Below, in pieces: positions 51,828 to 60,710 of a stretch of 63,511 nt of DNA (position 1 is the first letter of the stretch; every line of letters begins with the position of its first letter). Location: the NCBI GenBank assembly GCA_019418225.1, contig DYCF01000027.1:1-63511 (forward strand), given 5' to 3'. The notes beneath the pieces are model-generated. The model made no database searches, had not been told where the DNA came from, and was given only the letters and a program-made list of their open reading frames with translations. This DNA comes from Clostridiales bacterium (GTDB lineage: Bacteria; Bacillota; Clostridia; Lachnospirales; Cellulosilyticaceae). A program made the position numbers and the translations under genes.

Positions 51828-52963
51828 TGACATATTTAAAAAGCTTATGGGCTGAACTTGGTTTTACCTCTAAAAAGTTAGGTTTACTCATTATATTCTT
51901 CATAGGGATGCCATTCTTATCTATGTGGATAGGTGGTGCTTATTATAACGATTATGTCAATGATGTAACAATTGCTGTTTTAGATGAAGATAATAGTAAT
52001 TTAAGTAGAAAGATTATTAGATATTTCGATGATAATGAACGTTTTAATGTGGCTTATTATGCAAGCAGTAAGTCAGAGTTAGAAGCACTCATTGATGAGA
52101 GAAAGGTTTATATGGGTCTTTATATTCCTAAAGACCTAAATACTAATATTACAGCAGGCAATCAGTCGCAGGTACTTGTTTTAACGGATGGAACCAATGT
52201 AATAGTAGGAAATAACATTTATGCAGGAGCCGCAACAATCATTCAAAGTGTTTCAGGTGGTGCAGCAATACAAGTTATTGAAGGCAAAGGCGGTTTCACA
52301 GAAAATGAAGCGACAAGTATAGCATTGCCAATTACTTTCCAAGAACGTATGCTATATGATTCCAAGATGACATATTTAAATTATCTCATGTATGGGATTG
52401 TAGCAGTATTCTTACAGCAACTTTTCCTATCAAGTATGGCAACATTTATGTCAAGAAATCCAGGAGAAGTGGCTAGGGAAAAAACGTTTATAAGATTACT
52501 GGCTAAAATGACTGTTTCAGCAACGCTTCTTATTGCATCAGGTGCCTTTTCGATTTACCTTATGCATAAGAAATTTGGGCTTATTATCAATGCCAATATA
52601 CCTGTAGCAATACTCATAAGTGTTTTATTTACGCTTGCTGTAAGCTGCCCTGGTATTATGATTTATAGTTGGGCAGGCAAGAAAACAAGATTTACACAGA
52701 TTGTATATATGTTATCATTGCCAACCTTCTTAACCTGTGGTTATGTATGGCCAGCAGACCAAATGCCTAAGCTATTAGCAACAGGTGTGCGAATGGTTTG
52801 GCCACTTATGAATTATGCAAGAAGCTTTGATGAGCTGATGATTAAACACTTATCTTTTGCAGATGTTAAGCAAAATATATTAGGGCTTATGCTGTATATT
52901 GTTATTATGATGCCAATTGCAGTCTGGTGCTTTAAAAAGCATTTTAAAGAAGCAGAAGAATAA
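51824..52963 (+). CDS. ABC-2 type permease with extracellular domain, paralogue 2
   Basis: A 379-aa protein with the same plan as its neighbour: first helix at about 18-36, extracellular domain with VAVLDEDNSNLSRKIIRYF-type sequence (here TIAVLDEDNSNLSRKIIRYF), then five helices with YLNYLMYGIVAVFLQQ and a TCGYVWP motif. It overlaps the previous gene (ATGATG inside the stop region), indicating coupled translation. RBS AGGAGG. Ends the TolC-like operon at a perfect terminator. Confidence 0.85.
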   Translation: MMTYLKSLWAELGFTSKKLGLLIIFFIGMPFLSMWIGGAYYNDYVNDVTIAVLDEDNSNLSRKIIRYFDDNERFNVAYYASSKSELEALIDERKVYMGLYIPKDLNTNITAGNQSQVLVLTDGTNVIVGNNIYAGAATIIQSVSGGAAIQVIEGKGGFTENEATSIALPITFQERMLYDSKMTYLNYLMYGIVAVFLQQLFLSSMATFMSRNPGEVAREKTFIRLLAKMTVSATLLIASGAFSIYLMHKKFGLIINANIPVAILISVLFTLAVSCPGIMIYSWAGKKTRFTQIVYMLSLPTFLTCGYVWPADQMPKLLATGVRMVWPLMNYARSFDELMIKHLSFADVKQNILGLMLYIVIMMPIAVWCFKKHFKEAEE

Positions 52964-52976
52964 AGTAGTATTAAGA

Positions 52977-53009
52977 AACTGCCACGAATTTATTTCGTGG
53001 CAGTTTTTT
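52977..53009. terminator. Bidirectional terminator
   Basis: AAACTGCCACGAA and TTCGTGGCAGTTT form a perfect 13-bp stem with a 4-nt loop between the converging ABC-2 permease and LysR genes. Confidence 0.93.
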
Positions 53010-53880
53010 GTGTAGATGAAGCTAAAAAGTCATAAAAAAGTTCTACAACAGTAGAAAGATAGCTATTGGGATTTCTAAGGACACAAATACTTGATTCTAA
53101 GTCTGAATCATAAATGACCTTTTTTACAATATGAGGATTTGTGAGTAAGGAAAGGGCAGATTCGGGAATGATGCCTATGCCAAGTCCGGCGTTTGTCATG
53201 CTGGCAGTCGTTCTGGCATCATCATTCATGCAAAAAATATGAGGTGTTAAGTTTTCCGCCTGACAAATATGCCAAATGACCTTTTCCCAACGGCGGTATA
53301 AAATAAGCGGTTTATGGCACAGTTCTTTTAGCGTTGTAGTAGAAGAGGTTAAATCCTCAAAGTATTCTTTAGTCCCTACGGCAAAGACATTTTCCTTTCT
53401 AAGCACCTTACACTCTAAGTCAAGGGCAGAAAAAGGTGTGCGGACTATGGCAAGTTCAATAAGGTTGTTGCGCAGTTTATCTAGCTGCTCATAGGTATTG
53501 CCTTCGAAGATATTAAAACGTATTTCAGGATAAAGCTGATGAAACTCATGGAACCAGCTATTAATTAAAGTACTGCTGATAGAAGAGATGATACCGATGC
53601 GTAAGGTGCCGATTTTACCTTGTTTATAGTCATCTAATTCCTTGGTAGCTACATCCATAAGTTCCAATATAGAAGTAGCGCGTGCATAAAAGATACGTCC
53701 TGCTTGGGTAAGTTCTATTTTACGAGAACCGCGTTCAAAGAGGATAACACCTAGTTCAGCTTCTAATTCTTTAAGTTTAGTGCTAAGAGGGGGCTGAGAG
53801 ATATGTAATCTTTGAGCGGCCCTTGAAATGTTACCTTCTTGTACCGTAGTTACGAAGTAGGTGAGTTGTTTAAAGTCCAT
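52990..53880 (-). CDS. LysR family transcriptional regulator
   Basis: A 296-aa regulator with the N-terminal helix-turn-helix (MDFKQLTYFVTTVQEGNISRA, read in two parts; AAQRLHISQPPLSTKLKELE at residues 21-40) and a periplasmic-binding-protein-like effector domain (GTLRIGIISSISSTL, GLGIGIIPESAL). RBS GGAGG on the minus strand. It is transcribed away from the heterodimeric ABC exporter 172 nt to its right, the classical arrangement for a LysR protein that controls its divergent neighbour. The effector is unknown. Confidence 0.93.
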   Translation of the reverse strand: MDFKQLTYFVTTVQEGNISRAAQRLHISQPPLSTKLKELEAELGVILFERGSRKIELTQAGRIFYARATSILELMDVATKELDDYKQGKIGTLRIGIISSISSTLINSWFHEFHQLYPEIRFNIFEGNTYEQLDKLRNNLIELAIVRTPFSALDLECKVLRKENVFAVGTKEYFEDLTSSTTTLKELCHKPLILYRRWEKVIWHICQAENLTPHIFCMNDDARTTASMTNAGLGIGIIPESALSLLTNPHIVKKVIYDSDLESSICVLRNPNSYLSTVVELFYDFLASSTQKTATK

Positions 53881-54052
53881 AAAGTCCTCCTATATGAAAA
53901 TCATATAGTTAGTATATCATATTAATAATTTTCGTATAGGAAATAATATGGTATGATAATAGTCGGAAATTTTAAACATATGAGTTGTTAAATTTATTTA
54001 AAGATGAAAAGTAAGAATCAAAAGTAAGAATCAAAAGGAGAGGAATGAGAAG

Positions 54053-55816
54053 GTGAAAAAGCTATTAATTTACCTGAAGGACTACAAGAAAGAATGCGTC
54101 TTTGCACCTTTATTTAAGATGTTAGAGGCGTCTTTTGAACTTTTTGTACCGTTAGTAGTTGCAGCCATTATTGATAAAGGGATTGCAAATGGGGATGTTG
54201 GGTACATAGTAAAGATGTGTTTAATGCTTGTACTGCTTGCACTTATTGGACTGGTATGCTCAGTTACCGCACAGTACTTTTCTGCTAAAGCAGCAGTAGG
54301 ATTTGGAACAGGACTTAGACATGATTTATTTAAACATTTATTAGGTCTTTCTTTTACAGAGATTGATACATTAGGAACATCTACTATGATTACGAGGATG
54401 ACAAGTGATGTCAATCAAGCACAAAATGGCGTAAACATGGTGCTTCGCCTATTTTTACGTTCACCATTTGTTGTAGTCGGTGCCACAGTGATGGCATTTA
54501 CTATTGATGCGAAGTCAGCTTTAATTTTTGTGATTGCTATTATTTTATTATCAATTGTTGTATTTGGGATTATGCTTATGAATATTCCTATGCTCAAAGC
54601 AGTGCAACAACGACTTGATAAAGTGCTTGGAAGTACGAGAGAAAACTTAGCAGGGGTACGTGTCATTCGTGCTTTTTGTAAGGAAGAAGAAGAAATTAAA
54701 ACATTTACACGCAGAAATGAAGCACTGACTAGAGTGCAGAAAAGAGCAGGAACCATTTCAGCTTTAATGAATCCTTTAACCTATGTCATTATCAATGTAG
54801 CTATTGTAAGACTTATTTGGGTAGGTGCCCTTCAAGTAGATAGTGGTATTTTAACACAGGGACAAGTGGTGGCACTTTATAATTATATGTCACAGATTTT
54901 AGTAGAGCTTATTAAACTGGCTAGCTTAATTATTACAATTAATAAATCAATTGCTTGTGGTAATCGTATATCAGATGTTTTTGAGATTAAATCAAGTATG
55001 AAAGATGGGACACAAGTGGTAGAGCAAGCGATACATAATATTTATAGGGATGAAGTAGCTGCAATAGTTGAAGATGCAGTGCCTATCGTGAGCTTTAGAA
55101 ATGTTTCATTAACTTACAAAGGTGCTGGAGAAGAATCTTTGACAGCTATAGACTTTGAGGTGAAGAAAGGTGAGACAGTAGGGATTATAGGCGGAACAGG
55201 CTCAGGAAAAACGTCTCTTGTTCATATGATTCCTAGATTTTATGATGCCACAAAAGGCGAGGTACTTGTAAATGGCATCAATGTAAAAGATTATTCTCAA
55301 AAAGCTTTACTTGATAAAGTAGCCATAGTTATGCAAAAAGCCGTTTTATTTAAAGGCAATATCGAGGAAAACCTAAGATGGGGTAAAAAAGAAGCCACAG
55401 TAGAAGAAATGAATGAAGCCATAGCCCTTGCACAAGGCAGTGACGTAGTTGCTGGAAAGGGTGGACTAAAAGGAAAGATTGAACAAGGTGGCAAAAACTT
55501 ATCAGGCGGTCAAAGACAACGTATGAGCATAGCAAGAGCGTTAGTGAAAAAGCCTGAGATTCTTATTTTAGATGATAGTACATCAGCTCTAGACTTTGCC
55601 ACCGATGCTAAGCTGCGTAAGGCAATTAAGGATTTAGATTACAAACCAACTGTGTTCATTGTGTCACAACGTGCTTCATCTATTCAGTATGCAGACCAAA
55701 TCATTGTTATGGATGATGGGAATATGGTAGGTAAAGGAACACATGAAAGCTTACTTGAAAGCTGTGAAGTGTATCGCGAAATTTACTATTCTCAATTTAA
55801 AAGAGAGGAGGCCTAA
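54053..55816 (+). CDS. Heterodimeric ABC exporter, degenerate-site subunit
   Basis: A 587-aa half-transporter: six membrane helices (to about residue 310) and a nucleotide-binding domain with Walker A GGTGSGKTS, signature LSGGQRQR and Walker B EILILDDSTSALD. The catalytic Glu after Walker B is Asp (LDD), and the switch His is Gln (FIVSQRASS), so this subunit carries the non-hydrolysing site, as in BmrC- or TmrA-type pumps. It starts at GTG with GGAGAGG upstream. The partner begins 2 nt after its stop. Probable multidrug or peptide export. Confidence 0.92.
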   Translation: MKKLLIYLKDYKKECVFAPLFKMLEASFELFVPLVVAAIIDKGIANGDVGYIVKMCLMLVLLALIGLVCSVTAQYFSAKAAVGFGTGLRHDLFKHLLGLSFTEIDTLGTSTMITRMTSDVNQAQNGVNMVLRLFLRSPFVVVGATVMAFTIDAKSALIFVIAIILLSIVVFGIMLMNIPMLKAVQQRLDKVLGSTRENLAGVRVIRAFCKEEEEIKTFTRRNEALTRVQKRAGTISALMNPLTYVIINVAIVRLIWVGALQVDSGILTQGQVVALYNYMSQILVELIKLASLIITINKSIACGNRISDVFEIKSSMKDGTQVVEQAIHNIYRDEVAAIVEDAVPIVSFRNVSLTYKGAGEESLTAIDFEVKKGETVGIIGGTGSGKTSLVHMIPRFYDATKGEVLVNGINVKDYSQKALLDKVAIVMQKAVLFKGNIEENLRWGKKEATVEEMNEAIALAQGSDVVAGKGGLKGKIEQGGKNLSGGQRQRMSIARALVKKPEILILDDSTSALDFATDAKLRKAIKDLDYKPTVFIVSQRASSIQYADQIIVMDDGNMVGKGTHESLLESCEVYREIYYSQFKREEA

Positions 55817-55818
55817 AA

Positions 55819-57579
55819 ATGAGTCAGAAAAAGATTAAAGATAAAGGCACGCAAAAAGAGACACTTAAAAAAGTTTTAACATATATCAAAAGGTATAGAG
55901 GGCATATGATGCTTTCTATAGTTCTTGCCACTTTAATTGTTGTACTTACTTTATATGTGCCGATTTTAATTGGGAAGGCCATAGATGGCATTGTATATGG
56001 TCATGTTAACTTTGAAATGATTTTAAGAGAGTTAGGCCTAGTGGTAGGGTTTGTCATAGTAACAGCTTTAGCCCAATGGTTTATGAATATGATTAATAAC
56101 AAGGTGACTTATAACGTGGTACGTGATATTCGTAATGAAGCCTTTGAAAAAATTGAAATTTTACCCCTTAAATATTTAGATGGCAAATCTCAAGGGGAAA
56201 TTGTAAGTCGCGTCATTACAGATGTGGATCAATTTGCAGATGGACTTTTGATGGGGTTTACACAGCTCTTTACAGGGATTGTCACAATCCTTGGAACATT
56301 AGGTTTTATGCTAAGCATTAATGTGGGAATTACATTTGTCGTTGTACTAGTTACACCGCTTTCTTTATTTGTTGCCAGCTTTATTGCTAAGAAAACCTAT
56401 AGTATGTTTAAACTACAATCCGAAACAAGAGGAGAGCAAACAGCTTTTATCGATGAAATCATAGGTAATCAAAAAATAGTAAAGGCTTATGGGCATGAAG
56501 AAGAAGCAATCAAACAATTTGATGATATTAATAAAAGACTTCAGAAGTACTCACTACGTGCCACATTTTTCTCTTCTTTAACAAATCCTTGCACTCGTTT
56601 TGTAAACAGTATTGTATATGCAGGTGTTGCTATTACGGGAGCCCTTACCGTGCTTACGGGACGCATGAGCGTTGGGGCATTATCATGTTTCTTAAGTTAT
56701 GCGAATCAATATACAAAGCCATTTAATGAGATTTCCGGGGTTGTAACAGAACTTCAAAATGCCATTGCATGTGCAGGCAGAATCTTTGAGCTTATTGAAG
56801 AAGAGTCACAAGTACCAGAAATGGAAGGGGCGCCGGACTTAGAAAATGTAAAAGGTGAAGTGGTTTGCAGTAATGTAGCATTTTCTTATACGCCAGATAA
56901 GAAGCTTATTGAAAATTTCAATATTCATATTAAACCAGGGCAAAAAGTTGCCATAGTAGGGCCTACTGGCTGTGGGAAAACAACCCTTATTAACTTACTC
57001 ATGCGTTTCTATGATGTGGATGAGGGGGCAATTTCAGTAGAGAATATGGATCTCCGAGAAGTAACTAGAAAGAGCCTGCGTTCAAATTATGGGATGGTAC
57101 TTCAAGACACATGGCTTAAAAAAGGAACCATTAAAGAAAATATTATTATGGGCAGGCCAGATGCCACAGATGAAGAAGTGATTGCAGCGGCTAAGGCAGC
57201 GCATTCTCATTCATTTATTAAACGTTTGCCAAAAGGCTATGATACAGTCATTGGTGAAGATGGTGGTATGCTTTCACAAGGCCAAAAGCAGCTTTTATGT
57301 ATTACAAGGGTTATGCTCTGTAAGCCGCCGATGCTTATCTTGGATGAAGCTACATCTTCTATTGATACACGTACAGAAATTAGAATTCAAAAAGCCTTTA
57401 GTAAGCTGATGGAAGGCAGAACAAGCTTCATTGTAGCTCATCGTCTTTCAACGATTCAAAATGCAGATATTATCTTAGTTATGAAAGATGGTAAGATTAT
57501 TGAACAGGGTAATCATGAAACTTTACTTGAAGAAAATGGTTTCTATGCCAACTTATATAATAGTCAATTTGCTATTTAA
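55819..57579 (+). CDS. Heterodimeric ABC exporter, catalytic-site subunit
   Basis: A 586-aa half-transporter with six membrane helices and a nucleotide-binding domain: Walker A GPTGCGKTT, signature LSQGQKQL (Gln for the first Gly), Walker B MLILDEATSSIDTR with the catalytic Glu, and switch His in IVAHRLSTIQ. It supplies the active Walker residues, and its altered signature faces the degenerate site of the partner, so the two genes complement each other exactly as in known asymmetric exporters. RBS GAGGAGG overlaps the end of the first gene. Confidence 0.93.
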   Translation: MSQKKIKDKGTQKETLKKVLTYIKRYRGHMMLSIVLATLIVVLTLYVPILIGKAIDGIVYGHVNFEMILRELGLVVGFVIVTALAQWFMNMINNKVTYNVVRDIRNEAFEKIEILPLKYLDGKSQGEIVSRVITDVDQFADGLLMGFTQLFTGIVTILGTLGFMLSINVGITFVVVLVTPLSLFVASFIAKKTYSMFKLQSETRGEQTAFIDEIIGNQKIVKAYGHEEEAIKQFDDINKRLQKYSLRATFFSSLTNPCTRFVNSIVYAGVAITGALTVLTGRMSVGALSCFLSYANQYTKPFNEISGVVTELQNAIACAGRIFELIEEESQVPEMEGAPDLENVKGEVVCSNVAFSYTPDKKLIENFNIHIKPGQKVAIVGPTGCGKTTLINLLMRFYDVDEGAISVENMDLREVTRKSLRSNYGMVLQDTWLKKGTIKENIIMGRPDATDEEVIAAAKAAHSHSFIKRLPKGYDTVIGEDGGMLSQGQKQLLCITRVMLCKPPMLILDEATSSIDTRTEIRIQKAFSKLMEGRTSFIVAHRLSTIQNADIILVMKDGKIIEQGNHETLLEENGFYANLYNSQFAI

Positions 57580-57592
57580 GAATAAAAAGATG

Positions 57593-57621
57593 TTGACATA
57601 ATGTATGAACTATGGAATAAT
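57593..57621 (+). promoter_or_regulatory. Promoter of the cod operon
   Basis: TTGACA, 17 nt, AATAAT, starting 14 nt after the ABC exporter stop codon and upstream of the PyrR leader. Confidence 0.65.
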
Positions 57622-57639
57622 AACTCTAACAAAATAATG

Positions 57640-57832
57640 AGTACCTTTAAGTGAGTCCAGAGAGGCTCATAAGGTGAACGGATGTTAGGAGAGTTTGCGT
57701 GAGGCGCAGATGCATCCTAAGTAAGTAGTATTTAGCATAGGTGTACCCTATTTGGGATGTACTGATGCGAATTACTTGTAGAAGAGTCAACCTGTTTACA
57801 AATTAAAGGTAAAGTAGGTTGGCTCTTTTTCT
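57640..57832 (+). promoter_or_regulatory. PyrR-binding attenuator leader
   Basis: The PyrR anti-antiterminator loop AGTCCAGAGAGGCT (57654-57667) matches the PyrR consensus and is held by ACCTT..GTGAG / CTCAT..AAGGT stems. Downstream, segments such as AAGTAAGTAG (57719) and ACTTG near 57778 can form an alternative antiterminator, and a T-tailed terminator stands at 57783-57832. With high UMP, PyrR should stabilise the first stem and stop transcription of codB and codA. Confidence 0.9.
57783..57832 (+). terminator. Attenuator terminator of the cod operon
   Basis: AGAGTCAACCTGTTTAC and GTAAAGTAGGTTGGCTCT form the stem, followed by TTTTTCT. It lies 36 nt before the codB start codon. Confidence 0.9.
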
Positions 57833-57867
57833 GTTTACGGTACTTGAATAATCAAGGAGAGTACACA

Positions 57868-59127
57868 ATGAAAGAAAACAAACAACATCAAGATCATGAC
57901 TTTTCGTTAGGCGCAGTAGAGAGCAGTCACAAAAAAGGGTTTTTGGCAATGCTAGTAGTTATGCTAGGGTTTACATTCTTCTCAGCAAGTATGTTAAGCG
58001 GTGGTACATTAGGAACAGGGATGCAGCTTAATGATTTCTTTAAAGCGGTATTTATTGGGAATATTATCTTATGTGTTTATACAGGATTACTTGCATATGT
58101 AGCAGGAGATACAGGCTTGTCAACACACTTACTTGCTAGATATTCATTTGGTGAAAAAGGTTCTTACCTTGTTTCATTTTTACTTGGGGCTACACAAGTT
58201 GGTTGGTTTGGTGTAGGCGTTGCTATGTTTGCAATCCCAGTATCAAAAGTAACAGGTATTAGTGTAGGCGTTTTAGTATTAGTAGCGGGACTTTTAATGA
58301 CAGCAACAGCTTACTTTGGAATGAAATCACTGATGATTTTAAGTGCAGTAGCAGTACCAGCTATCGCAATTTTAGGGTCAACTTCAGTAGGGATGGCAAT
58401 TGATAGCGTAGGTGGTATAAGTGGACTTATGAATATTGCGCCAGAAACTACAATGACAATGAGTGCGGCAGTAGCGGTAGTAGTCGGTTCATTCATCAGC
58501 GGCGGTACATTAACACCAGACTTTACAAGATTTGCAAAAAATAAACGTATAGGTGTAAGTACAACAGTCATCGCTTTCTTAATAGGAAATACATTAATGT
58601 TTGCTTTCGGAGCAATTGGGGCCATGGTAACAGGTGAGGCAGATATTTCAGAAGTAATGTTTATCCAAGGACTTATCATACCAGCAATCATCGTATTGGG
58701 TCTTAATATCTGGACAACAAATGACAATGCCTTATATGCATCAGGACTTGGTTTTTCAAATATTACAAAACAACCTAAAAATAAATTAGTAGTTATTAAT
58801 GGGATTGTAGGGACGCTTCTTGCAGTAACACTTTACAATAACTTCATGACATGGCTTAACTTACTGAATACATGTATGCCAAGTGTAGGTGGGGTAATCA
58901 TTGCAGATTACTTCATTGTAAATAAAGGAAAATACAAAGACTTAGAAAAAGCAGATATTAAAGGTGTAAATGGTATAGGGATTGTAGCATGGGCATTAGG
59001 GGCACTTGCAGCAAACTTCTTACCAGGAATCACACCGATTAATGCAGTTGTGACAGCAATTGTATCATATGTACTACTTACAGCTTGTATGAAGCGCATA
59101 AAAGTAGGAAAAGTAGTAACTGAATAA
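57868..59127 (+). CDS. codB: Cytosine permease
   Basis: A 419-aa member of the nucleobase:cation symporter-1 family with about twelve helices. LVVMLGFTFFSASMLSGGTLG, split in normal reading, GATQVGWFGVGVAMFA, SGGTLTPDFTRFAKN and GLNIWTTNDNALY are the conserved substrate-region helices of CodB. ATG at 57868 follows AAGGAGAG by 6 nt; the frame from 57844 adds a non-conserved leader. The PyrR attenuator ahead and the cytosine deaminase gene behind define its role: import of cytosine for pyrimidine salvage. Confidence 0.93.
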   Translation: MKENKQHQDHDFSLGAVESSHKKGFLAMLVVMLGFTFFSASMLSGGTLGTGMQLNDFFKAVFIGNIILCVYTGLLAYVAGDTGLSTHLLARYSFGEKGSYLVSFLLGATQVGWFGVGVAMFAIPVSKVTGISVGVLVLVAGLLMTATAYFGMKSLMILSAVAVPAIAILGSTSVGMAIDSVGGISGLMNIAPETTMTMSAAVAVVVGSFISGGTLTPDFTRFAKNKRIGVSTTVIAFLIGNTLMFAFGAIGAMVTGEADISEVMFIQGLIIPAIIVLGLNIWTTNDNALYASGLGFSNITKQPKNKLVVINGIVGTLLAVTLYNNFMTWLNLLNTCMPSVGGVIIADYFIVNKGKYKDLEKADIKGVNGIGIVAWALGALAANFLPGITPINAVVTAIVSYVLLTACMKRIKVGKVVTE

Positions 59128-59213
59128 AAATATGCCGGCTTTCGTGGTGGTTGGACCGGCATATTTATAAATAATGGGGCGAGGCATAGGTGGTATGCTT
59201 GGCCCCAATAATA
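59128..59213 (+). repeat. Two hairpins in the codB-codA spacer
   Basis: AAATATGCCGG/CCGGCATATTT (59128-59166) and ATGGGGC..GCATA/TATGC..GCCCCA (59173-59207) follow codB directly. Neither has a good T-run. They may protect the codB mRNA end or partly end transcription, lowering codA relative to codB. Confidence 0.65.
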
Positions 59214-59346
59214 TAAAAGTAATGAAAAATGAATAATGGAACATGAGAAGATTAATATAAAGTGTATAGATAGAAGAATTAGTAGAAAAGTAGTGAAGGG
59301 GAAGTAACATTCTTTATGCTTCACTTAAAATTAAGGAGTAGTGCGT

Positions 59347-60621
59347 ATGATTATTAAGAATGCAAGATTAGAAGGGCAATTAGTTGATATTAGAATAGAA
59401 GATGGTATTTTTAAAGAGATTATCCCTTGTGCAGGTGGTATTTCCTTAGAGGCGACCATAGGAGAAGAGGTAATTGATGCTAAGGGCTGGATTGTAACAG
59501 CACCTTTTGTAGAACCACATATTCATTTAGATACGACGCTTACAGCAGGTGAACCTAGATGGAATGAAAGTGGGACACTTTTTGAGGGAATTCAATGTTG
59601 GTCAGAGCGAAAAGCATTTTTAAATAAAGAAGATGTAAAAAGTAGAGCAAGACAAGCAATTAAGTGGCAGGTGGCAAATGGTATTCAGTTTATTCGTACG
59701 CATGTAGATACCACAGATCCAGAGCTTACAGCAGTGAAGGCTTTAGTGGAACTTAGAGAAGAGCTTAAAGATTATGTGACGCTTCAAATCGTAGCCTTCC
59801 CACAAGAAGGGATTTTATCTTATCCTAATGGGTTAGAACTTTTAGAAGAAGCCCTTAAATTAGGTGCAGACGTAATAGGTGCAATTCCACACTTCGAGTT
59901 TACAAGAGAATACGGCGTACAATCTATTGAGAAGGTGTTTGAACTTGCTAAAAAATATAATGTACTTGTGGATGTACACTGTGATGAAATTGATGATGAA
60001 CAATCGCGTTTTATTGAGGTCTTAGCAGCTAAAGCCTATGAAAATAATATGGGACACAAAGTAACAGCCAGTCATACAACAGCTATGCACTCTTATAATG
60101 GTGCGTATACCTATAAACTCTTTAGACTTCTTAAGATGTCAGGCATTAATTTTGTAGCTAATCCGCTTGTAAACATTCACTTACAAGGTCGTTTTGACAC
60201 ATACCCAAAACGCCGTGGCATCACAAGAGTGAAAGAAATGTTAGAAGCAGATATTAATGTATGCTTCGGTCATGATGATATTTTCGATCCTTGGTATCCA
60301 CTTGGCACAGGAAATATGCTTCAAGTCTTACACATGGGCTTACACGTTTGCCAAATCATGGGCTATGGTCAAATTAACGATAGTCTGAAGCTTATAGGTA
60401 AAAATAGTGCTAGAACACTAAATATTGAAAACGAATATGGCATCGAAGTCGGTAAACCAGGAAACTGCATCATTCTTCCAGCAGAAAATGACTATGATGC
60501 AGTGAGAAGACAAGTACCAGTAGCTTACTCTATTAGAAGAGGAAAAGTAATCGCTAAGACACAAGTTAGTGAGACTCATGTGTATTTAGGGGAAGAAGAA
60601 ATAGTAGATTTTAAGAGATAG
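59347..60621 (+). CDS. codA: Cytosine deaminase
   Basis: A 424-aa metal-dependent hydrolase of the amidohydrolase superfamily that turns cytosine into uracil and ammonia. The metal motif PHIHLDTT (His58, His60), FIRTHVDTTDPELTAV, VDVHCDEIDDEQ, ASHTTAMHSY and the Asp in FGHDDIFDPWYPLGTGNM follow the CodA order. ATG at 59347 is 8 nt behind AAGGAG; GTG at 59341 would be only 2 nt away. It probably shares the PyrR-controlled transcript with codB. A perfect hairpin follows. Confidence 0.94.
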   Translation: MIIKNARLEGQLVDIRIEDGIFKEIIPCAGGISLEATIGEEVIDAKGWIVTAPFVEPHIHLDTTLTAGEPRWNESGTLFEGIQCWSERKAFLNKEDVKSRARQAIKWQVANGIQFIRTHVDTTDPELTAVKALVELREELKDYVTLQIVAFPQEGILSYPNGLELLEEALKLGADVIGAIPHFEFTREYGVQSIEKVFELAKKYNVLVDVHCDEIDDEQSRFIEVLAAKAYENNMGHKVTASHTTAMHSYNGAYTYKLFRLLKMSGINFVANPLVNIHLQGRFDTYPKRRGITRVKEMLEADINVCFGHDDIFDPWYPLGTGNMLQVLHMGLHVCQIMGYGQINDSLKLIGKNSARTLNIENEYGIEVGKPGNCIILPAENDYDAVRRQVPVAYSIRRGKVIAKTQVSETHVYLGEEEIVDFKR

Positions 60622-60629
60622 ACATATAA

Positions 60630-60675
60630 AGGAAGTGCTCCGAAACTAGTTAACTAGTTTCGGAGCACTTCTTTT
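60630..60675. terminator. Bidirectional terminator
   Basis: GGAAGTGCTCCGAAACTAG and CTAGTTTCGGAGCACTTC form an 18-19-bp stem around TTAA with T-runs on both sides. It serves codA and, from the other side, the MocR-type gene. Confidence 0.94.
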
Positions 60676-60700
60676 ATATTTTCAAAGTAAGTTATTAACT
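60672..60700 (-). repeat. Terminator-proximal 29-nt motif, copy 2
   Basis: On the minus strand: AGTTAATAA, C, TTACTTTGAAAATATAAAA. It differs from the copy at 8428 at one position and lies between the MocR-type stop codon and the terminator at 60630-60675, in the sense orientation of that gene. Confidence 0.75.
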
Positions 60701-60710
60701 AAAGTATATA

